DNA from: an uncultured Lachnospiraceae bacterium
GTDB lineage: Bacteria; Bacillota; Clostridia; Lachnospirales; Lachnospiraceae
NCBI GenBank assembly: GCA_902777355.1
Contig: CACYTU010000013.1
Coordinates: forward strand, 1 to 64,000
Direction: 5' to 3'
Length of the DNA stretch: 64,000 bases
Shown here: in pieces, positions 27,601 to 35,600 of the stretch
How positions within the stretch are numbered: the stretch's first letter is position 1
How the letters are laid out: each line of letters opens with the position of its first letter
The notes under the pieces: generated by a model
The model's input: the letters and a program-made list of their open reading frames with translations, nothing else
Database searches by the model: none
What the model was told of the DNA's origin: nothing
Position numbers and translations under genes: made by a program

Positions 27601-29262
27601 GTTGCGAAGCTGGATAACACCGGCAGGATTTTGACTGTATACGATAATCCGGTTCGTACAGTTACGTTGACCAAGATGGTTGAAGGCGGCGGAGAAGATA
27701 CTTTTACCTTCAAGGTGACAGTTTTTAACAGCGACGGCGTGACAAGGCTCGCCGGTTACACAATCGGAGAAAAAGGAGGTAATGTACTTACTACAAATAA
27801 CATCGGTGAAGTGACGCTTTCTCTGGGTGACCAGGAGAGTGTTGCGCTGAATATTCCGCACGGATCAAAGATCACTGTGGAAGAGACACAGAATTCCCTG
27901 TATCTGGCAAGTTATACCTGGAATGGCGGGGATGCAGTCGAGGGCAATGTTTTCGGGAGCGAACCTGTGGAAATAACAGCTGATGGCGCGCTCACATACA
28001 CAAACAGGCACGCTCTTCAGAAGCTGCGCATCAAAAAGACCAGAGATGATGCGCCAGACGATGCGCTGGACGGGCTTGCGGGCGCAGTGTTCAGCCTGAA
28101 AGCAAAACAGGGAACGACCATCAGCGGCTTTTCCGACCTAACAGGCCTTACATCGATGGATGGAACTGCGAATGCATCGAATCTCGGTTTTCTTCCAGGC
28201 AACGATGCTTCAGATCCGACGTTGTTCACACTGCCCAACGGCACATATACTCTGACCGAGACTGGGAACCCTGATTATTACGCCGGTCTTGACAGTGCGG
28301 TCACGCTGACTGTCAATGCGGATGGTATCACGGCAGCGGTCGGTGTGAATAAAGACGAGTCCCTGATCAGCATGAGCGATCCTGATGCAAGTGGTATCTA
28401 CACCCTCACGATTACCAATACTCGCAAACTGGCTACGGTTACTATTATTAAGTATGTGACCGGAACCGATTCAGATAAAGATGCTGAGTATAGTTTTACA
28501 GCAACGGGACTGACTGCAGCGCAGGACACATTTAAGCTGCATGGGCGTCAGGTGCCGGAAACTGTTGAAGAGGGAACTTCTCCAACACAGGAGAACACAA
28601 AGGTATATACGAATATCCCGTATGGTACTGTGTTTTCAGTTACTGAGGACAGCACATACACTGATTTCGATACAACGATTGTTATCAGCAATGAAGAAAC
28701 GCCCGTAACAACACCCCGCTTGACGACGGGGGATATTACTGTGGACGGTGATGTGACGATCACATATACCAACACAAGGAATAAGCAGCCGGTTAAGGTT
28801 TTTAAATTCGAGACAGGCACCAGTCCGGAAAAGCCTCTGTCAAATGCGGTTTTCTCACTGACAGGTCCTGATGGAAGCAATATTTCATACACAGATCTGA
28901 CCACGAACAGTGATGGATATCTGGTTCACGATGGTGACGTTATCTTGAAGCTGCCTGTGAACAGCGGGGCATATACTTTAACAGAAACACAGGCGCCAGC
29001 CGGTTACCAGATCATTGGTGATGGGAATACAGCTTTCACGGTAAGCGCGAATCAAGTGATCGGAGCTGTTGCTGAAGAGCAGTTGATTGATGGCGAAGAG
29101 ACTCCTACAGGTGTCTTCATCATCAAGGTCCAAAACTCTGCCGGCGCTGAGCTTCCTTCCACCGGCGGCCCCGGCACCAGCCTGATCTACATCCTCGGTG
29201 TCCTGCTCACAGGACTTGCAGGAATCGGGTTGGTAATGAGGAAGAGAAGGAAAACAACATAA
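21649..29262 (+). CDS. Giant LPXTG surface adhesin 1 (InlB-type repeats and SpaA/Cna-B domains)
   Basis: 2537 residues from the ATG at 21649 (MNKKIGVYTRKKFHKK), chosen because adhesin 2 has the same start and leader; the frame is open 22 codons upstream. A basic stretch and hydrophobic segment (FAFMMACIVVFCTTYALLL) form the signal peptide. Next is a Cys/His module (CGLEEHQHEESCYE, CGQEESGEHRHSDICY, CGKEVHVHSADCF) and a very acidic Glu/Ala/Ser region. From about 24200 come Listeria-Bacteroides/InlB B-type repeats (GYEFGGWYTDRECTTPF, FLGWYSDPSCTEVF, ILDGWYTDPDFTNRF), then Cna-B/SpaA domains with the isopeptide-forming pattern (YRITETNAPDQY, YTLTETQAPAGYQ). It ends in the sortase signal LPSTGG, a hydrophobic segment and RKRRKTT. 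It is displayed covalently on the cell wall; ligand unknown. No sortase gene lies in the window. Confidence 0.92.
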   Translation: MNKKIGVYTRKKFHKKRWRQFAFMMACIVVFCTTYALLLPAVTLEKKAACGLEEHQHEESCYEDRLVCGQEESGEHRHSDICYRKVLACGKEVHVHSADCFQDKFLEGAMDGDFLADYTGEDAGTSLLEAAADAGEETGTSLLEEKEDAGDTAVNEQAADSALDLEAEEAEETAGEAQTLSEEIAVGEVGSDEEHSAGEAEAAENQFSEEEGFEAGENLTEETEETVSGETGSVEENPAGQTGSVKENSSEESETAQEQSSAEEAAAEAETPSEETLGETIGENAGATTEQTTPDEMAVNEAAPVQGVAADLACQGQDYEVTVTAGEEAGIPEGASLSVSEIMPETSADNTDTDNNTDTELTYEEYASRTEEALGLEKASDFNIRLFDIKIVDAYGEKIKIQAPVDVKIQLTDQEGSNVSNAQVVHFADETNETDIAEGTNGTEKTDTETLSEPAEKTSTTPSRNAAAGKAKKIKKAAKAKKEKKCDVIQDVTVEAGMLPEDGTSLSFVTEGFSVFAVVRTTIEKTVLASDGHNYRITATYGAETGIPDEADLSVEEITEDSSVYNEYASKTEKALGREEGSAGYIRLFDIKIVDEKGEKIQPKEGSTVDVKIELADAQSAGLNVVHFSDGAENGDVVEASIRDADDGKTVSFVADGFSIYAITDEPGENARIGYRFWYNDGTQNVLLSTQYFRYKDVHPSEGTALTINEPSIPNIDSTTWNRIFRGWSKTTFNDNDSNLITVETLNTELNGLAENDYTEGTFVDLFANLKDVYYVTYVDVNPNNILATEIVPKAESGNTTFNIKPESELRPTIDSDTVLQGWYDINIPDTVYLPNQGNVVVDKNITLYPKIEGGYWLIFDDNDLVDDGNGNMVSGGASFTPPAFYLDEATQEPDKPVWAGYEFGGWYTDRECTTPFTFGENLSHDTTVYAKWIPSASQYRVIYWKQRTTDTYDAAESDKTYDYAGSRLVDTGVVTGQVVTLSNSDTRVYGAGGSSGESDQEYFTYNAAKTDQSITVKADGSSVLNVYYDRQVITINFTGNLYHYEETDSTTGELYAYVNGEYVRVYFDDEGNPYTISTETVTNHLTYTGTRYYAVNNDNDNDPEKYFLYNNIMTRIYRSGSRWYRTWNGGNSYSNRVTNPGTIYAVSNNNTGTQYTDHGTVLIYEDGEWKYEDTETVTTNIPYTGTVYKYVSQNGLTLKGLYGRSMYPGEWPTAVSYGNEQWWRFANNNGSNTTLNAPWNSYRISPAASSAQILSRTWNLTQTSKSTGQNIYYYGEDIEGNYSILLAETARGSTSSLTVNSEKFYGYETDYWTYGVDGTKNYLNGGQTSISTSYYSTTRPLYIYYRRDKYSLTFYTNNGSNQVDIVSNVPYEKSLSSYANHNEGQRSGYYFLGWYSDPSCTEVFDFSQTMPHNEVAVYGKWRLERFRIVIEPGANNVYMGSQTTRFRLDYDERIDGGLLETATRAGYILDGWYTDPDFTNRFLFSSPVNASTPGVDMTYHDSPNWAAARAAYGDDTEAYDNVRGILHLYAKWVPDPSSTGINVVYDPGDAAIYDSLGALLTTVPIDTSMYGFDGTSTAREAPSNYNDLYTFKYWEAATEDGEIVHFYPGEPVMLADLTFTDQIYDEGTGELVRKTVTLRAVYDQTGDPSRMTHITYDGNTFTDNLYSGSSAEMRGETRDGTHRYSVTLDEAINETITLPSADDFYLEGWELAGWSFTEGTYAEQVAAATPEAPNFTPGQRVAADNLIVSSLNNEENTLYAMWQPKEYNVTVRQVIEEGVPLNNFAYVYRRGVENNIESSTEQVKTLTGSNSSFTEEHFEYYDRAGHVIRITTPTPTDDTYDVRVNAVVTKDDGTTEILNPTAAGDYQILGDVVITYTYSLKVPVKLQKRDATNHSTTLTGAEFVLTPVEFNTSTQRWENAGSGRTITIDAATIEQYLQEGTYRITETNAPDQYAKISEDLYLTVKKDESFTLFTASGGTVDSSVAKLDNTGRILTVYDNPVRTVTLTKMVEGGGEDTFTFKVTVFNSDGVTRLAGYTIGEKGGNVLTTNNIGEVTLSLGDQESVALNIPHGSKITVEETQNSLYLASYTWNGGDAVEGNVFGSEPVEITADGALTYTNRHALQKLRIKKTRDDAPDDALDGLAGAVFSLKAKQGTTISGFSDLTGLTSMDGTANASNLGFLPGNDASDPTLFTLPNGTYTLTETGNPDYYAGLDSAVTLTVNADGITAAVGVNKDESLISMSDPDASGIYTLTITNTRKLATVTIIKYVTGTDSDKDAEYSFTATGLTAAQDTFKLHGRQVPETVEEGTSPTQENTKVYTNIPYGTVFSVTEDSTYTDFDTTIVISNEETPVTTPRLTTGDITVDGDVTITYTNTRNKQPVKVFKFETGTSPEKPLSNAVFSLTGPDGSNISYTDLTTNSDGYLVHDGDVILKLPVNSGAYTLTETQAPAGYQIIGDGNTAFTVSANQVIGAVAEEQLIDGEETPTGVFIIKVQNSAGAELPSTGGPGTSLIYILGVLLTGLAGIGLVMRKRRKTT

Positions 29263-29559
29263 CACAAATCACAGAGAAGTCAGTCACTCAGGTGGCTGGC
29301 TTTTCTTTCGTCACTCTGGCGGCCGGCTTTTATTCGCTATTTTGGTGGCTGGCTTTTCCTTCGTTTCCCCACTGTGACAAAAAATAGTGCAGCTTTTCCT
29401 TAATTTTCGCACTATAAAAAATAGTGCAGAAATATTCAGCCTTGTTCCAATAATTGAACGGCACCATTTTTGCTTAAATATAAAAACATGTACTATTTTT
29501 TGAAAATAATGACGTATTTTTTTCACATGTAGGGTTTATAATCAAACATTATAGAACTG
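29263..29559. other. Intergenic region between the adhesins
   Basis: Starts with three degenerate copies of a GGTGGCTGGCTTTTC/TTCG unit (29285-29365), then an AT-rich tract with two copies of a TTTTCGCACTATAAAAAATAG-like segment around 29370-29430. TATAAT at 29537-29542 is a possible -10 for adhesin 2. No gene seen. Confidence 0.5.
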
Positions 29560-29612
29560 ACTAGTTAAAAGCCTGCACACAAAAACTTGTGGTTTTTGAG
29601 GCAATTTGCAGA
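29560..29612 (+). promoter_or_regulatory. Conserved leader of adhesin 2
   Basis: Matches 21597-21648: ACTAGTTAAAAGCCTGCAC, ACAAAAACTTGTGG, then TTTTTGAGGCAATTTGCAG before the ATG. In this copy the second ACTAGT has become ACTTGT. Confidence 0.55.
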
Positions 29613-32600
29613 ATGAATAAAAAAATCGGAATTTACATAAGAAAGAAATTTCATAAAAAACGGCTGCGGCAGTTCGCCTTCATGATGGCATGCATTGTAG
29701 TATTCTGCACAACGTATGCCCTTCTTCTTCCTGCGGTTACGCTCGAAAAGACGGCAGAGTGCGGTCTGGAAGAACACCAGCATGAAGACAGCTGTTATGA
29801 AGACCAGCTGGTCTGCGGACAGGAGGAGAGCGGGGAACACCGGCATTCAAATATCTGTTACCAGAAGGTATTGGCGTGCGGAAAAGAAGCCCACGTACAT
29901 TCTGCTGACTGTTTTCAGGACAAGGTCCTGGAAAGCGCGATGGACGGAGACTTCTGGATAGATTATACCGGGGAAGAGGCCGAGGACGCTGGGGAAGAGT
30001 CTGGTACATCTCTTTTGGAAGAGGCGGAGGACGCCGGGGATGCAGCTGTGAATGAACAGGCAGCAGGCTCAGCCCTGGGTTTAGAGGCAGAGGAAGGCGG
30101 TCAGGAAGTCGAAGAATCTGCCGGAGCAGCGGAGACCCTGTCGGAAGATATATCCGGAGAGGAAGCTTTCGAAGAAGAGCAGGCCTTTTCAGACCAGTTG
30201 CCCCAGGAGGATGCTGGAGAAGCTCAAACACTGTCGGAAGAGACTGCCGGCGGGGAAGTCGGATCAGATGAAGAGAACTCCGCGGAGGAAGCCGATGCAG
30301 CAGAGAACCAGTTCTCTGAAGAGGGGGGCTTCGAAGAAGGGGAGAACCTGACAGAAGAGACGGAAGAGACAGTCGGTGAGGAAACCGGGCTGGTTGAAGA
30401 TAACCCCGCAGGGGAAAGCGGATCAGATGAAGAGAGCCCCGCAGGGGAAACCGGATCAGATGAAGAGAGCCCCGCAGGGGAAACCGGATCAGTTGAAGAG
30501 GACTCCGCAGGGGAAACCGGATCAGTTGAAGGGAACTCCTCAGAGGAAACTGAAACGACACAGGAACAGTCTTCTGTAGAAGAAGCTGCCGGAGAAGCGG
30601 AACCCTCGTCGGAAGAAACTTTCGGCGAAACTCTCGGCGAGAACGCCGGAGCGACAACAGAACAGACGGCACCGGACGAAATGACGGAAGCTGAGGCTGC
30701 GCCCGTACAGGGAGTTGCAGCCGATTTGGCATGCCAGGGGCAGGACTATGAAGTGACTGTCACTGCCGGTGAAGAAGCAGGCATCCCTGAGGGTGCCTCT
30801 CTTAGTGTGTCTGAAATTATGCCGGAGACATCTGCCAACAATACAGACACAGATGATAATACTGGCACGGAACTGACATATGAGGAATACGTATCCCGGA
30901 CCGGGGAGGCGCTTGGCCTGGAGGAAGTTTCCGACTATTATATCCGTCTGTTTGATATCAAAATTGTTGACTCCTACGGAGAAAAGATTAAGATCCAGGC
31001 CCCTGTAGACGTGAATATTCAGCTGACCGATCAGGAAGGCAGCAATGTTTCTAATGCTCAGATCGTGCATTTTGCAGATGAAGCGGATGAAACGGACATT
31101 ACCGAGGAAACAAACGGAATAGAGGAAACAAACGGAGCAGAGGGAGAAATAAGCGGAACAGAGGAAGCAAGCAGAGCAGATGGAGAAATAAACGGAACAG
31201 AAAGTGCTTACGGGGCAGACAGTATAAACCAGGCTGAAGGAACAGATTCAGAATCCGTAACGACCCCGGCCGGCAGGGCGAAAAAAGCATTAAAAGCCAG
31301 GAAGACCGAAGGCGTCAAAAAGGCCCAAAAAGCCGAAAAGGCCGGAAAAGAGAAAAAAGCAGATGTGATTCAGAATGTGACAGTCGAGTCCGGAAGAGCA
31401 CCGGAGGAAGGAACTACTCTTTCTTTTGAAGCGAATGGGTTTTCTGTCTTTGCCGTCGTGGGCACAACAATCGAAAAGAATGTACTGGCCAGTGACGGAC
31501 ACAATTATAAGGTGACCGTGACGTACGGACCGGAGACCGAGATTCCGGAGAATGCCGATCTGGCTGTGGAGGAGATCACGGAAGGTTCCTCAGCAGCTGG
31601 AAAAAGCTATGAGGATTATGTGACATACACAGAGAATGCACTCGGAATGGAGGAAGGCAGCACCGGTTATATCCGTCTCTTCGATATCAGCATTGTCGAT
31701 AAGGATGATCCTGAGATTAAGTACCAGCCGGTGCAAGGCAGCAGCGTGGCAGTCCGGGTCGAACTGGCGGACAGCAGCAGTGACCGCCTGGACGTGGTTC
31801 ATTTTTCTGATGGATCAGAGGAAGGTGAAAAGCTTCAGAGCAGCACTGAAAACGGAGAGAACGGATCAGCCGTGGAGTTTCAGGCTGATGGCTTCAGTGT
31901 CTATTCCATCGTGGATGCGCCCGAACCGGTACCTGTGTACGAGACTGTCAGTACTCTTGATGAAATTGAGGAGAATCAGGAATATTATCTGGCAATTGCC
32001 AGAAGCGGCACTAACTATATGACCAGTACAACGGTGTTATCTAATGGAAATAGTGGAACAGTTCAGCTTAAAGGTGATACAAACCGTACATCCGGCGAGA
32101 ACTGGTTTTTTGAGCGGCCCGAAGACGGAAAAGTGAATATCTATTACCTTGATCCGGATAACAACAAAATGTATCTCAATGTAGATGACGCCAGGAACAT
32201 CAGCTTTTCCGATACTCCTCAGCCGCTGTCTATAGAGCAGACTAAAAACAATGCAGGCACATTTTACATCTATACGGTAATCGGAAATAAGAATTATGCG
32301 CTCAGCGTCAGAGGTAATCGGAATTTTTTCTTTGAGCAGAGAGATAATGGGAAAGATCCAAACGAGCGTGTCGTTCTCACCAAGTACATGAACGACCCGT
32401 ATAAACTGGACGGAAAAACTTTCGGTATCGCATATCACGACAATTCTGCTGCTGCGGCTGCTATGTCTGCAACAAGCAAGACGGTGAACAGTCAGAACCG
32501 CCTGGAAGGCGTCGATCTGCTCATGCGCGCTGACGTGCTCAACAACAAAGGCATTCTTCTGGTCGCAGAGAACAGCGATATCCAGGAGTGGACATTCGAA

Positions 32601-35600
32601 TCCGCCGGCGAAGACAAGTACTATATTAAGACAACGGTAGAAGGAGAGGAAAAATATCTTAGCATCAACGGCGCCAATGTGACGCTGGTCGATAGTCAAG
32701 CCGATGCTTCAAAAATTCAGGCTATGCCCGGGTCGGATGAGAACAGTGGAAAGTGGCATTTCACAGTCAACAATCGTTCGCTGAATTTTTCCGGAAGCGC
32801 TGCTAATGGCTTTAACGCGGCAACCGGTAGCGGCGCAACCACCTGGCTGAATCTGGTCGAAAAGTCCACGCTGTCTGATGATGACTTTGTGGAATATTCT
32901 GCCCGCAAAATCAGCGCCAGTGACGATATCCTCAGCGCGACGGAAAAAGATGACCGCGGTAATATCCTGATAGATGATGACGGAAATCCCGTTTATAAAC
33001 CGAAAAAGACCAAGGTTGTCATCTATACCCGTGTGTGGAACGAAACGACCAAGAAATATGAGTTTTATGCCGTGGATCATGATGGGTCGCTTGTACGCGT
33101 CTATGAAAGCGGTGATCAGATCAACTGGGTCGGCAATCAGGTCAATTCAGCTCTCTGGGAGTTCACGGAATACACCAATACTGACGGCACTCCGACCTAC
33201 TTCTATGAATTGGAGAACACTGCTTACGCCGGGAAATATCTGGCTCCTCAGTCCGACAGTATCATATCTGATCAGCCTGTCGGCATTAATCTGAACGGGC
33301 GCCGGGAGGGCTATGACTACACGTCCATCATTGCGTGGGATGATCCCGCATATGCATATTCCGGTCTGAAAATAGAGCGGGATGAAGACGGTTCACTCAG
33401 GGTCGTTACCTGCCCTCTCGAGGAAGCTGCTGATTTTCACTTTGCGGTGATAACACCTCCTGTTGAGGAAGCAGATCCTGTTACGACAGTAGAGACAGTG
33501 GACAACGAGGAATTTGGTATCAGCATCAAGATGATCGATTTCAATCATGCGATTGTAGGCAACCGCGATACCGTACAGACATCCTATCTGGGATCAAAGG
33601 CGTGGGATGCGGCTCATGCGTATGAAGCTGAAACAGGACTGGTCTCGACCAATCTGGAAAACGGGTATCCGAGGATTACAGCGCCAACCGAAATGAACGG
33701 TGAAAGCCTGTCCGGACTCTTTAACAACATGGCGCCTGCCAATCACCTGTTCATTCAGAGCGTCTATAATGAAAGCGGTTATTTCGAATACGACAGCACC
33801 CAGAACTTCGCGCATTATAATACAGAAGGAGATGAGGCTGGAAACTTTACTGTCTACAATCAGCTTGGCGCAATCGGAACTGATACAAGATCCACCAGAG
33901 TCCATGGACAGTTTATGCCCTATAACGATATCAGCGCCGAAACAGGCTACGCGCATGATAGCCAGGGCAATTTAATTACAAACCAACGCAATATTCGAGG
34001 GGAGGAGCTTCCGGATACAGATCCGCGCAAGGGCGAGCCTCTGTACTTGATTCCGCAGAATAATGCTGATTATTATTTCGGAATGGAACTTTCCGCCGTA
34101 TTTACCCAGACGCCTGATGGCGTAGACAACTGGGGACACGACATTATCTTTGAATTTACCGGCGACGATGACTTCTGGTTCTACGTTGACGGCGAGCTTG
34201 TGCTGGATTTGGGCGGTGTTCACAGCGCCCTGGGCGGTTCTGTAAACTTCAGAACAGGCGAAGTGATCAGCAACGGTGTACATACAACACTTTATGATGT
34301 TTTCAAAAGCAATTACGAAGCGCGCGGGGGAGCGGAGCTCAACAAACTTGATGAGATCTTCGTGACCAAGGAGGTGAACGGCCAGACAGTTCATGTTTTC
34401 AGCGATTACACTACACATGAGATGAAGATGTTCTACATGGAGCGGGGCGCGGGCGCATCCAACCTGAAGATGCGTTTTAACCTGGCTTCCGTAAAGCCCG
34501 GCACAGTAGAACTGTCCAAAAAGCTCAAAGGGGGCAGTAATGCATCGAACAAACTGATCCAGTACCCCTATCAGATCTGGTATCAGACAGCTGATTATCA
34601 GCAAAATGACGATGGTACATATGTGCTTGATGAGAATGGTCATCGTGTTATAACCCACTATCATACTCCTGTCCTTCTGTCACAGCCGCCTGCGAACACG
34701 AATCTGACCGGGCGGGTATATGCAGTTTATAAGGGAACAAAAAAACTGATCCCTTTCAGGGAATCCATGAAGATAGGAGGAATCACATACAACAATGTAT
34801 TCCTGCTCAGAGCAGGTGAGACAGCAGTAATTAATTTCCCCGAGAATACTTACCGGTATAAACTCGTTGAATGCGGTGTGGATACGGCTGTATATCAGCA
34901 TGTCTACGTAAACGGCGATGAGAGACAGAATGAAATATTCGGAAAGGCATACAATAATACTGATGGATGGGGCGACACCAACGTACCGGAAACGCCGCCT
35001 AAAGAAACTACGACATATGAAGGAACGACGCGGTCTGATTTTGGCATCACTTACTATACGACAGAGGGACGCCCGAGAGTAGAGTACACAAACGAGGTCC
35101 CTCCGGAGGTCATGCGCACTTTATCTTTCGAGAAGGTACTTTACGATACAAACGGCGTGCGCCTTACCGATGAGCAGGCTGCACAGATTAAAGATGCATT
35201 CACTTTCAGGCTTTATCTGGGCAATGAGTTTGCGGAACAGGAGAATCTTCTCCCGGCAGACATGTATACTTACTATATCAAAGGGCCGGACCACAACTAT
35301 TGCAAATGGGATAAGGCAAACAAAAAATTCGTATCGCTGGGAGTTAATACATTTGATGCATTTAATAATCTGAGTGAAGCGGACCGCCAGGCAGGGACAT
35401 TCACCACATCCATGTATGGCGCGATTTCAAAAATCCCCGCCGGATATACCGTTGAGGTGCGTGACCTGATCGTCGGTACCAAATACAAGGTCGATGAGCC
35501 CGACAGGGAGATTCCCAAAGGCTACACACGCCGGGACAGCGACGGCTATGTCCGCATGGATCTGGCCGGCGGACCTGTTGTCTATTATACAGATCAACAG